Shown piece after piece: positions 11,782 to 21,352 of a stretch of 64,000 nt of DNA (positions are counted from its first letter, which is position 1; the number at the start of each line of letters is the position of its first letter). The stretch lies in assembly GCA_025716815.1 (NCBI GenBank), contig JAIXMN010000005.1, positions 1,488,001 to 1,552,000 of the forward strand, given 5' to 3'. Source of the DNA: Dichotomocladium elegans. Lineage: Eukaryota; Mucoromycota; Mucoromycetes; Mucorales; Lichtheimiaceae. Under the pieces are notes generated by a model. The model was not told where the DNA came from and did not search any database. It saw nothing but the letters and a program-made list of their open reading frames with translations. The translations under genes and the position numbers were made by a program.

Positions 11782-13651
11782 TTACTGGTAACGTTGAACA
11801 ATCACTGTATTCATCAACCCTGCCTCCTTCAGAGTCGCTCTATCGTCTTTCAGTTCCTTGACAGGAAACGTGGTCTGTAGAATATATGGCACGTTTGTCG
11901 GCCGGTTGCTTTTGTTATCAAACCCACAGCCGTGTGTGAGTAACAACCACAGTAGCATGATCTATTACAACCTCTTGTATCATACTTACGCATCAATGTA
12001 CCGTCGAATGTCTCCGACCGTGTGTGTGTGATTGAGCTTGGTCACCAATCTGATAACAGCAGGTTAAGTTACATAGGTACTAGCCGGAAACTTCACAATG
12101 TTTTTTTACCTAGTTCCATCTCCAAGACGGATTTGTATCTGCGTCATAGGTTGCGATTCATCCACAGTCAGGGTCTGAGCTGGTGTTGACGGCGAAGAAA
12201 CAGCTGCAGATGCAGATGGGAAGGCGCCCGGTGTCGAGGCTCGCGAAGAGCCTTCTGATGCAACTAATGGGCTTCCCAGGCGATGTCCAGCACCTTCAAA
12301 AGGCTTTGGGGGGGCTTTGGGGGGCGCCACATAATCCTCGTCCTGACGGCGTGCCACGCGGACATCCACAGGCTGGCCATGACGTACATTCAACAGCGAT
12401 AATGGCGCCCGGCTATCCTCTCTTCCCGTCAGTATAACCCATCCTCAGACTACGTTGAATAAAAGGCTTACTTACCCACTATTGATTGCTGTGAGCATCG
12501 TCTGGTTTGCTGGATCATCGTATCGATAAAGCGGACCATCATCCACGCTAAAGCCATTGCGCCAGAATGTAAGATATCGCGTCACCTATAACGATATTAT
12601 CTCTCTTAGGAAAGGGCATACACCCATACAAAATTCATATTTCTGCTTCAATCCTTACAGGCTGTAGATCAGTATCTTCCTCCTCAACTGACTCAGTTCC
12701 AACTGTTTCCGAAGGTTCCTCTTCGCTACCGAGCTTGTAGCCTGTGCCCTTGAAGAATTCTGGTTTTTTAGAGGTCGGGCTGAGCTCCTCTGGTGCACTG
12801 CCTCTCCTGGAACATACGTGCACAAAAAGTTAATCAGCTAGTCACAGCCCCAGAGGTCGCAAATGAACCCACTCTGCAGCTTTCTTGAGAATCTGATTAA
12901 CAATATCATTGTCTCGGTTTGGCCCTTGTACGACCATTCCACTGTATGAATTCAAGTGAGTGTTTAATGGAACTACCTATGCACACGCGCACTTTCTGTA
13001 AAAAATGCTTACGATTTTTCGCCACCAGCGAAGAAGTTTTGATGCTGATTGCCGTCGGAATCATCATTATCATCATCACCACCCAAATCACTCAACGTGC
13101 GCACCTTGGAGCTGCGATACGCCGCGCATATACATGTGCAAAATTGGAACAATATTCTTCACCTTTACCGACGCTCCTTTTTCGTGTTGCTAACCTGTTT
13201 TTCTGAGAAGTCGACGTCTTCTTGCTTGAACTACTGCTGGAAGCAGGGCCACCGAAAGCAGCTGAAGCGGAAGGAGCAGCACCAGCAGCAGCAGCAGCAG
13301 CAGACATTGAAGGTAATCGGCCGCTACCCAGGGTCTGTGCTGCATTGGTACTATCTCCACTACCAAACTCGTAAAATTGGTCGATGGCCACCTTGTTGAG
13401 AAGTCAAAGAAAAAAGTAGATAATAAGTCTGATATGTCCAAGATGTTTTGTTTACAAGATCGATTGCGCGTGTGCTAACACGTTTGTATGCATGTGTACG
13501 TGTGTGCCATGCATATTTGAAGACTCTGCCACGTCATTGGATTCTGTACCTTGAGATCCCAGCCTGACATTTCTAAAAAAAACTGAGCCCTGTCCATACT
13601 TTCGCCAGTGGTGTGTACAAATTGCTGAATGAGATCATCATGATTAGCCAT
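11782..13651 (-). CDS. SHP1: Shp1/p47-type UBA-SEP-UBX cofactor of Cdc48
   Basis: Adaptor of the AAA ATPase Cdc48/p97 in membrane fusion, ERAD and PP1 regulation. Nine exons: 13550-13651, 13195-13391, 13013-13111, 12873-12941, 12659-12806, 12476-12585, 12110-12412, 11990-12049, 11782-11908; phases agree and give 404 residues. Order of domains: N-terminal UBA ([11 protein letters not shown]...[10 protein letters not shown], residues 1-45), Ala/Ser linker, an acidic segment, the [12 protein letters not shown] motif characteristic of p47 proteins, the SEP domain ([21 protein letters not shown]...[12 protein letters not shown]), a second [10 protein letters not shown] block, and a C-terminal UBX domain ([16 protein letters not shown]...[11 protein letters not shown]) ending VIVQRYQ. 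The UBX loop reads TTFP, close to the FPR-type Cdc48-binding loop. The family is certain; fine function is inferred from orthologues. Confidence 0.93.
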
Positions 13652-14382
13652 TGTGTTTTCGCTTCTCTTTTTCTCGCGAGAGAGGGATTGTGCTGATGTT
13701 CAATAATCAAAAAGATTCTTTAGACAGGCAAAGCGAACCAACACACGGTCTATTTTTTAATGCGAGGTCCACATCGAGAACTCCGCAAATCAGTGTTTGT
13801 CGTCCGTTGGCTGACGTAGTCTAGAAACTCACTTCACATGAGGAATTCTCTTTCCCGCGCTCCCATCAGGAAGAAAAAGGACATGTACCTCATCACTTGT
13901 GGCATCAGACTTCCATAATAGGAATCTGAGAGAGTGTATGCACTGTGAATTTTAACCGTAGAACCATTCGGCACCTTGTGTATCTTTATAGAAGATGCTG
14001 CTTTTGCTTCGCATCGCTTCTGGCTCACATGACTCTGGAAGACTTCCACGTCACAGTCAAGGAATACAAATACCCGCCGTGCGCATTTAAAAACACAAAA
14101 GCATGATCCTATTCTCTAAGTAGCCTCGGAAGATGCAACTTGACTTCTTTGCTCTTTAAGAACGCTACAGCAGATCCTACATCGAACCGTAGTTAGTACA
14201 ACAAAAGAGTTACTGAATGATGAGCAATTGCCGGCAAGGCAAGTACAACGTATTCGCCACCCAGATTAAGTTATCCTTAACGATAGCCTCGTTCAAGAAG
14301 GTGTGTGCAATGTGGTATGCACCGTGAATAATGAGAGAGATACGTAATAGGTAATGATATGTGCAACACGACAAATCCTCAC
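13652..14382. other. Intergenic region without recognised gene
   Basis: Upstream region of the Shp1 gene plus unassigned AT-rich sequence. A 71-codon frame on the minus strand (13834-14049) has no recognisable domain or conserved neighbourhood and is not called as a gene. Confidence 0.5.
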
Positions 14383-14508
14383 CCTGTAGATCATGTCGAT
14401 CGCGACGTGCTCGAGTTTCTCAGGTTCAGAGCCGAGAGACAGAGTAGCTTCATCAAAGAGCAAGACTTTGGGTGTGCGGGTTAGACACCGGTAGGCTTCT
14501 TGAGAAAA
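14383..14508 (-). pseudogene. ABC-transporter nucleotide-binding-domain relic
   Basis: On the minus strand an open stretch reads RTPKVLLFDEAT followed by SEPEKLEHVAID. This is the Walker B and D-loop region of an ABCB-type ATPase (usual form: KPKILLLDEATSALDSESE). The ABC signature just before it and the H-loop after it are absent and the frame is closed on both sides, so this is a fragment, not a working gene. It lies immediately beside element C. Confidence 0.6.
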
Positions 14509-14611
14509 CGAAGAAGAGAAGTGTAACCAACGAAGTAAGCAGGTGCGGCGTTATTGGAGGGTGGGAAGGACGCGATTTTGGTGAGCTTGCAGACAGCGCA
14601 AAGGCGCTCTG

Positions 14612-17191
14612 TAGATGACGTAGAATAAATCTGACTCTACTATAAATTTTGTATACACGAAGTAATGTCGCTAGTAAACAGAAAACATTATCCCATTCCC
14701 TTTACACTTTGACTTACCGATCCGGCTACACCAGGCATATTCAGCACATGGCAATCATGAGGGATTATTGGCGGTGCACCAGGGGCAGAGGCAGTAGCAA
14801 GGACACTCAACGCCAGAAGCAACGGCAAAAGCACGCTGGGGACACAGTAGCAGGCAGGAAGATAGCAAAGGGCGGGGCATCGGCAAATTACACCGAGTGA
14901 GCGCGGGAGCAAGGAAGACGACAGCAGCTAACTGCGGCCCCAGTGGATGATGCGATTCCGTCTTGATCTCTCTTCCATGCTTCATCAAGTACGGTACGAT
15001 CGGTCTATCTACAGATACTGAATGTGTTAGATTCCAATAACAAGCAAGTCAATATAAAGTCTCATACCAGATAGCCCATGGAAGAAAGGCCAAGGGCGGA
15101 TTTGATAAAGAGGGAATAGTTCGCTCAGAACTTCTATTATTTCGGAGAAATCACCCAGCCATGTAATTGACAATCCTGAAACAACGTATTAGATGATATA
15201 GTCCTTCAGAAGGCTTACATATACGACTCTCATAGCTGCTATTTCATGATGCTTCTTGTTTATCAACCCACAGACTTGTTGCAGACAAGTTTAGATGGGC
15301 CATTTGACTTTATCGTATTGTCAATATGAAGATCAAAATCCACGTAGGCGATAAGTGAACTGCAAAACATTAGATCAGAGGTAACCAACTTATCAGAATG
15401 TGAAAGACAAAGTGACGTTATTTGATTACGAGACAGCAGGAGAGTTCATGTTGCTGTACGCCACGGGCTGCCCATTAAAATCACTACTGCATCAGACTTA
15501 TTGTCTCATATCAATGAACATGTGTGAAACTATGCACTTATTATCAATAATAAACAACACACTCTCCATAGAGAACTCACAGCAATACAAGCTCTTCATC
15601 ATCTCTTTCGCTGATGAGTTGTTCTATACAATCAGACAAGTAACCATTCCCCCGTCATAGTTATAGAAGCTACTTCGTTCTACCCGAAGTCTGACCTAAT
15701 ACTGCATAATTGCATTAGAAGTAATGCTCTTTATTTCTCCATAATCCTTTCAACATATCCAAAGAAATCCGGGATCCGATACCTTCTGATATTTACCTTT
15801 TTCCTCTCTTTTTAATACATTCATACAGTATGCAAATACATAGCGTGATGATCTCTATAGACTTATCACAAGTCGGACCAAAGTTTTCTCCCATTACGAT
15901 AGTTAATTAGACTCCTGTAAGAACGAGAGACGAGTCTTTAGAAATCACACAACTTTAAGCTATTCGATGCTTCACTGATACGGATCACCAGTGCCTTACT
16001 TTCAAAAAACTTATTATGTTTTACTCTACTCTTTACAACCAACCAAAACTGTTCAAATAGGACTGAGTTCAGCCGAATAAGATGTATGATAGTTGCATCG
16101 ATATCCTCAAGGCTTGATGTATTTAGAGATATTCTTAGCCTTATGAATAGGTGCATTATGTATCACCAATAATGGATCTTCATATGTTCATACTTGTCAA
16201 TTTCGTCCATGGTAGCCTTAAGAAAGCTGAGATAATGCCCTTTTTACAAGTCCTTTGCTTGAAGCCATGGACTGTCCTGCTCTTTTCCCTTTTTTTTGGC
16301 CGGTGGTTGTGGAAGTCTCAAGCTATATTAATGATGCCCGACGTCGAAATTGCCTCCAAGATGGTAGTTGTTTTCATAATTGAGTTTGGGGGGGTAACTA
16401 CAGCAGAAGTTGTTTTCTCGGACCATGCCATGCTGCGCTTCATATTAAAATGGAAGCCAAGCTCATCAACGGAAGCACGTTTTTTTTTTCTAAAGTCAAT
16501 GTCAGTCCTGCCCCGTCAGCGCACCCATTCAAGGCGCTCTTGGATCTTTGCATTACTATGCCTGCCTACAGGCTGAAACCGGGCCTTTTTCAGTGACAAG
16601 TTGCATTCATTTTCATAAATCGACGTGTTTCGATATTATAAGACCCTCAGAACAAGTATTTCATCCGTTGCTCTAGGGCAATTGACAGATTCTTGTCAAC
16701 GCATTCTAAAATAGCACTCTTATGCTCTTTGTTGAGCATACGTGAGCGACCACTGTATATACGTTTCTGAAAAGTGCTGTCAGGATCCTCATCTTTATCG
16801 GTATACATCGTGTAGCCGCGCTTAAAGTTTGCTTCTTTCATCTGAATCGTTTCGCGTAGTAACAAGGTCAGTATTACCCCTACAAGATAGACTACGCAGA
16901 TATCCTGTGAGAACAAACATATTGGAAAGAGTACAATTCCTCATCAATGACATAGACCATAGGTTTAGGGCAGCCATGCTCATCAGCGACATGACCTTGC
17001 CCATCGTAGTAAAAGAATTGATTGCTCATTTCAGAATGTAAAATGAGTATAGAGATGGATTTGCTAAGCTTTTTCATGCGACATCTTCCGCCGCGCATGC
17101 GACATTTGGTTTGTCGTCATGCGTAAAGACTTCCGGGCAAAACGCGGCTTCTATTTTTGTAATTTTGCGACTTGAGAACAGCTAGGATGCA
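14612..17191 (-). mobile_element. Element C: decayed Tc1-like element with a Fanzor-family end
   Basis: Inverted, longer copy of element D (41753-43584). The right end (17050-17191) has repeated TGTCGCA motifs and a CTAGGATGCA terminus matching D's left end. The left end (about 14612-14700) resembles the Fanzor-element TIR in degraded form (ATGTCGCTAGTAAACAG). The interior carries a Tc1-like transposase relic on the minus strand and, at 14.7-15.1 kb, a subterminal block shared with D and, more distantly, with the Fanzor element around 55.97-56.1 kb (CTCTTCCATG...TCATCAAG). Boundaries are approximate on the left, and no TA duplication is visible. Confidence 0.65.
15938..17029 (-). pseudogene. 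Tc1/mariner-like transposase relic
   Basis: Successive frame-shifted stretches on the minus strand follow the order of a Tc1-like DDE transposase. They are an N-terminal MSNQFFYYDGQ block, a helix-turn-helix region with FKRGYTMYTDKD and MLNKEHKSAILECVDKN, a first catalytic region around FHFNMKRSMAWSEKT, the NAPIHKAKN motif, and SVLFEQFWLVVKSRVKHNKF near the end. The residue normally Asp before NAPIH reads His here (IHNAPIH). Multiple frameshifts and stops show it is dead. It lies in element C and would once have supplied the element's transposase. Confidence 0.75.
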
Positions 17192-17286
17192 TTTGATTTT
17201 GGAAACTAGTGTATTACATGCAAGTGAAGAAGAATTTTCAAAGGTAATGGTTTTGCTACGAGATGTACTCCAACTTCCACCTTCCT

Positions 17287-18501
17287 TCATAGCTTTCGCT
17301 TGCTGAATGATGCTGGTGTGCTTGAATGTTGTTGTTGCTGTGCTTGAGACGAGCTGCATGCGTCATGGGCTCTCAGGATGTGATAAACAAGGCCTTCGCG
17401 AGTGGCGTATAATTTCGGATGAGAACATTCGGGGAATATGCATCTATATGGTTCCTCGCCATAATGGTCGTCTGTTAGATGCTTGATGACATTAGTTTTG
17501 CGTTTAAAATGTTTGAGACAAGAAGGGCACTGTAGCGGATGGTACACTGCGTTGAGCCTCGCGTCAATATCCGGCGAGAGAACAATCTTTTTTGATCCAC
17601 GGGGAGCTCTCGATGTTTGGATTTTTGAAAAAGATGAAACGCGCCATGTGGGTGACCGAGGTTTCTTTGGGGGAGAAAGGGTAGGAACCAGGGTACAGAA
17701 AGATGATGCTGCTTGTAGAGACGGTGAGGATGACAGGCTGCGGTTTTGGCTATCTTTGTCGTCGTCATTCTCATCATCGTTGTCGTCGACGTCGTCGTCA
17801 CCGGCGTAGATGGCTGAAGGGAAAGAGGATATCATATTTGTGAGAGTAGTAGCGGTGGCAGTAGCAGTCGTGGGTGAGGAGGAAGAAGAGAAAGAGGAGA
17901 GAGAGGAGGAGGAGCAGGAGGATGACGTTGCGCAAGAGATGAGGGGAGGAGCGGTTGCGAGCGTTGCTTGGACCACCAAATGTGAATGTTGTATGTGAAA
18001 GAGAAGCGCGGTTCTTGTGCGAAAGATCTTTTCACAGTGAGGATGGAGACACAGAAGCGCTTGGCGATGTTGATGCCTCCGAGCTTCTTCGGTTGTGAAC
18101 GAGACGTGATCGCATGCGGTACAGTGAAGCGGAGGATACACAGTATCGATTAATGCCATGAGAGAGCTGTGAGAGTTGTAGATAGTCAGTGAACGAGATT
18201 CATCAGTGGATGTTTTGAATCTCTTTGCGGAGAAGGGGGGAAGGTTTGGCGCGCTTGTGGGTATCATTGTTGTGGTTGTCGGCGGAAGCTGCTTGTGCCG
18301 TGAAGCCTTATGCACTTTGAGCATATTAGCTTTGTCCTGAAAACCAGACTCTTCAGTTCCCGCAACGCTCATTTCGAAATGGGTCGTCTCAATTGCAGGG
18401 TAATGCACTCCCTCTAGGCTGCTCTGCTTCATAGATTCGCACACCATTTGAGGTGAGAGGGAAAGACAATAAAAAAAGCCGAGAGGTGACTTGCTGACCA
18501 A
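17287..18501 (-). CDS. C2H2 zinc-finger protein
   Basis: Probable nucleic-acid-binding nuclear protein; target unknown. A single uninterrupted 404-codon frame. Two zinc-finger pairs are visible. The first pair is at about residues 126-175 (CTACDHVSF...HQHRQ and CLHPHCEKIF...HIQHSH). The second is at about residues 322-380 (CPSCLKHFKRKTNVIKHLTDDH and CIFPECSHPKLYATREGLVYHILRAH). Both pairs are preceded by an alike motif (DTVYPPLHC and NAVYHPLQC), suggesting an internal duplication of a double-finger module. Between them lie a Ser-rich run, an acidic Asp/Asn run (around residues 232-250) and a basic segment, features of disordered regulatory regions. The first ATG gives a hydrophobic leader that looks unnatural; a start at one of the next ATGs (for example MVCESMK at 18447) is as likely. 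Confidence 0.75.
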   Translation of the reverse strand: MVSKSPLGFFYCLSLSPQMVCESMKQSSLEGVHYPAIETTHFEMSVAGTEESGFQDKANMLKVHKASRHKQLPPTTTTMIPTSAPNLPPFSAKRFKTSTDESRSLTIYNSHSSLMALIDTVYPPLHCTACDHVSFTTEEARRHQHRQALLCLHPHCEKIFRTRTALLFHIQHSHLVVQATLATAPPLISCATSSSCSSSSLSSFSSSSSPTTATATATTLTNMISSFPSAIYAGDDDVDDNDDENDDDKDSQNRSLSSSPSLQAASSFCTLVPTLSPPKKPRSPTWRVSSFSKIQTSRAPRGSKKIVLSPDIDARLNAVYHPLQCPSCLKHFKRKTNVIKHLTDDHYGEEPYRCIFPECSHPKLYATREGLVYHILRAHDACSSSQAQQQQHSSTPASFSKRKL

Positions 18502-18912
18502 AAAAAAAAAAAAAGGCTCCTGCCAGTTTGGTCGAGAGACTTTTTTTTTTTTTTAACTCAACCATGAACAATTTCTTTAATGTCTAGCTCCCCCCTCCTC
18601 CCCCCTTGCCTTCAGCCCATCTTGATCCGGTTGCTGAACTGTAAACGAGACAGTCCATATAATACGCGGCTGATCCATCAACTACGTCCCATGAAACAGC
18701 AATGGCAATCCCATTGGAGAATAACGGGACTCCTAGGATGTTCTTGAAAGAAGTTGAGTCAAGCGAACGTCCAAAGGTCAGTAAGGCTTCGGATAAATGG
18801 GGAGGAATAAATGGAACAGAAAACAAAAGCGTCGTTTTGCAGTTTTTAGGAGGACCAATGACGTTTAATTGCAGACCTATTTTTACATTGCGTTCTGTCC
18901 GACAATGAGCCG
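18502..18912. other. Intergenic region
   Basis: Divergent upstream regions of the zinc-finger gene and of the gene at 18999. Two T/A homopolymer runs (18501-18514, 18541-18554) lie at the zinc-finger 5' side. No gene recognised. Confidence 0.5.
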
Positions 18913-18919
18913 TATAAAA
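18913..18919 (+). promoter_or_regulatory. TATA box
   Basis: TATAAAA located 80 bp before the ATG at 18999, with a CT-rich tract (about 18966-18998) running right up to the start codon. Confidence 0.55.
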
Positions 18920-18998
18920 TGGACCAAGGAGACTGCGGTCCTCTCAGGGCGGAACAAATCCGATCCTTTCTCTTTCTCTTTCATCTTCTTTATTCTTC

Positions 18999-19463
18999 AT
19001 GTCCTTTTTTAACGCAACAATCGCTCTCTTTCGCCCATCGCTCCCTGCTGCCCGTCTTATCTCGGTTCGCTCTGCCTCTGTCCTTGCCAGTGTACCACCA
19101 ACACCGCTTGCTGAGGCAAGCGCCGGTCCAACCAGCAGCACCTCTTCTCTGCCAAACCAAGATCATATCGTCACCCCTGCCTATGCCCCACTTACAACAC
19201 CTTCAAACAATGCCTTCCATCCAGACTATATACCTAAGCCTGTGAAGGCTAGACTTACCCTGGATGAGCTCAAGCAGGTTCTCAATACCAGCAAGGCCCT
19301 TCTCAACCACCTTCAGTCAGAATACCTCGACCATCAATCTCTCCAGAACACCCTTGCGCAAATGGCCAAGGACCAGGAAGAGCTTCTCAAAACACTTGCT
19401 CGGCATCGACAGCATCTTTTTGAAGACGACAGCAATGACGATGGGAAGGACCGGAAGCAGTAG
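18999..19463 (+). CDS. Small protein with mitochondrial-type presequence and coiled coil
   Basis: A single 154-codon frame. The first 40 residues are rich in Arg, Ser and Ala with no acidic residue (MSFFNATIALFRPSLPAARL...), a typical mitochondrial targeting sequence. The second half (about residues 85-140) is a predicted amphipathic helix of the form LTLDELKQVLNTSKALLNHLQSEY with heptad-like leucines, then an acidic/basic tail. It has its own TATA box and pyrimidine-rich leader. I do not recognise the family; the reading that it is a mitochondrial coiled-coil protein rests on composition only. Confidence 0.65.
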   Translation: MSFFNATIALFRPSLPAARLISVRSASVLASVPPTPLAEASAGPTSSTSSLPNQDHIVTPAYAPLTTPSNNAFHPDYIPKPVKARLTLDELKQVLNTSKALLNHLQSEYLDHQSLQNTLAQMAKDQEELLKTLARHRQHLFEDDSNDDGKDRKQ

Positions 19464-19818
19464 AAAAAGAAGGGGGTGTACCGGAAAACAATCATTCTAT
19501 TATACAACTTTCACCCCTCGTTCCTTATTTTTCCTGAGCCGCCCCGGCTTGTTCCGCTATTCATTGCCGTTATCGCTTACGCCCCTCAACCTGTTTATAC
19601 ATCAGCATCACATCCTTTTTAGTTAATCATCATCATCACCATCATCACCATCATCATTCTTTTGAACGCTCATTAGATAACATCATAGACATTCACTTCT
19701 CTCATATAGTTTGCAAATAATAAGAATAGTATAATATTGAAAGATCATCTTATTCGGAGGAGGGAATATCATATGGGAAAATGGCTACTTCTCTTCTTTA
19801 TGCGGTAGGGAAAGAGCT
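19464..19818. other. 3' intergenic region
   Basis: 3' flanks of two convergent genes. Contains a (CAT/CAC)n run at about 19627-19662. No gene recognised. Confidence 0.5.
19627..19662. repeat. (ATC)n trinucleotide repeat
   Basis: About eleven ATC/ACC units seen directly. Confidence 0.85.
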
Positions 19819-20285
19819 TTATAATCTGGTCAAGAGGCCAAGTGCATCTTCCATGTCATTATTTGTTTTCTCGTATTCGCGTTGGGCTGCTTCGAGTGCT
19901 AGCCTGTCATCTACCTGCTTGGGTTGGGGGGGGGGCAAAGCAGAAACATACAGACGGAACAAATTATAAAGCTCAGCAAACTTTCATATTCCCCTCTCCC
20001 CCCTTACCCCCCACCCACTCTGTTCACCTCGGGATCTCTTACCGTTGGTGCCAACTTTTGCTTTTGCTTCTTTTTGTTAGTCAAATGGGGTGTGAGATCG
20101 TCCATGAGTCCGTCAAGTTGATTGGCAAGGGCCTCGTCCTTTATTTTAATTGATCGCTTTGTAGATTTGGATCGTTTTGATCCTGTACCGCCAACTGAAT
20201 TATTATTGTTCGACTTGGTCGGTGTGGGTTTGGATCGTGAGTACGGCTTTGATTTCAGCTGTTGATCTTTGGTAATTTTTGGCAT
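19819..20285 (-). CDS. Small lysine-rich protein, possibly nucleolar
   Basis: Two exons, 20043-20285 and 19819-19914, joined by a GT-AG intron (20042 down to 19915), give 112 residues. The N-terminal 55 residues are Lys/Ser/Thr/Asn-rich (MPKITKDQQLKSKPYSRSK...) with a KKKQKQK cluster near residue 77. The rest forms a mixed-charge helix (ALANQLDGLMDD and DDRLALEAAQREYEKTNND). Such composition is common in small ribosome-biogenesis factors, but I do not recognise the family and give no symbol. The start at 20285 is preferred over an in-frame ATG 21 nt upstream because the upstream residues are hydrophobic and out of character. Confidence 0.65.
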
Positions 20286-20439
20286 GGCGAAAGATGAAAC
20301 TATCAAGAATTTTTTCTTCCCTTTTTTATCCGCGGCCTTGGTTTCTTATTGTATTGCGCGCGATGCGCGGTCGGGGAAAATCTGTGGAACATGTCCTACA
20401 GAGTATGCGATTGATGGGGAGACATACATCGTTTTCCAA

Positions 20440-21136
20440 TAGGATCGCTTCATCCTTCTGCCCTCGTGTGGCTTGAACGGTATGTATAGCCCTATCATAT
20501 AGCCCTGTTCCATTCTGCAATCTTCCAATATTCCGAATCCTCTGTAGATACGGATATCAGCCTAATTCATGTGCCACGAGAGGGAGGACAATGGCTTTAG
20601 AGGGGAACGCAATTTGGCTGCATCCGAACAGGTCTTTCCACCATGGTCTCGTCGAGGTGCTGTTGTCTTCCGCTGCTTCTGCTATTGGTCCGTCGTCGTC
20701 GTCTCCTCTATCCTTCCTGCGACTCTTCCACCGTCGCATCCTCCATCGATGCGCAACAACTCTGGCATCCCTTCCTCTCTGTCCCGCCGTTGTTACCGCA
20801 ATGGCACATCCAGCCGCCTTCGGAATGAGTTAAAGAGTACGAAGGAGGGCTGATGTTTTCTGTTGACTAACGAGTATCTCTCTTACCTTCTTTATCCATA
20901 CGACAATTCTGTATTTTTATGACACCCATTACATTTTCTTGTGACATCTACTTTACTTTGAACGCGCCATAGTTTCACTCTCTTTAATCTCTCTATTCCC
21001 TCACAGGGTATCCGACATTTCAGCCGACAGATGCCAAATGTTTCTATCCATCGATACAACAACTTATTACAATTTGCGTAGAATTTTTCACCATTATTCT
21101 ACTTTGTCCACGAAGTTTATTTAAAAAAATAATGTA
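20440..21136. mobile_element. Element B: solo right end of the Fanzor-element family
   Basis: The right terminus (about 20850-21134, then TA) matches the family TIR, including CTGTTGACTAACG and CGACA/TGACA repeats. The adjoining 20470-20840 block matches the left end of element A in inverted orientation, including a short frame beginning M(A/V)SSRC with a shared IDAQQL/VDAQQL motif. No matching left TIR was found before 20.4 kb, so only one end survives. The left boundary is approximate. Confidence 0.6.
20786..20805 (+). ncRNA. Conserved terminal hairpin of element B
   Basis: Stem GCCGTTG/CAATGGC with loop TTACCG. Six Watson-Crick pairs and one G-U wobble if read as plus-strand RNA. Same position relative to the TIR as in A, D and the Fanzor element, with a different stem sequence. 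Confidence 0.5.
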
Positions 21137-21352
21137 ATAACTAGAACAGATGTGGTGTAATCATGGGGAAAAGCCATGTATGTAATGTGTTTATTTCGTT
21201 CCTGGCTAATGCCTCTTCCCAACGATTTTCATAGGTAAAAGCAAATTAAACGGCTTACTAATAAATAAATATCGATACAAGTACAAAACGGCGGTAGGTA
21301 GATAGAGTGTGTTTATATCGCCATGTCGCATTAGAAAGGAGGCGTTGGATGA

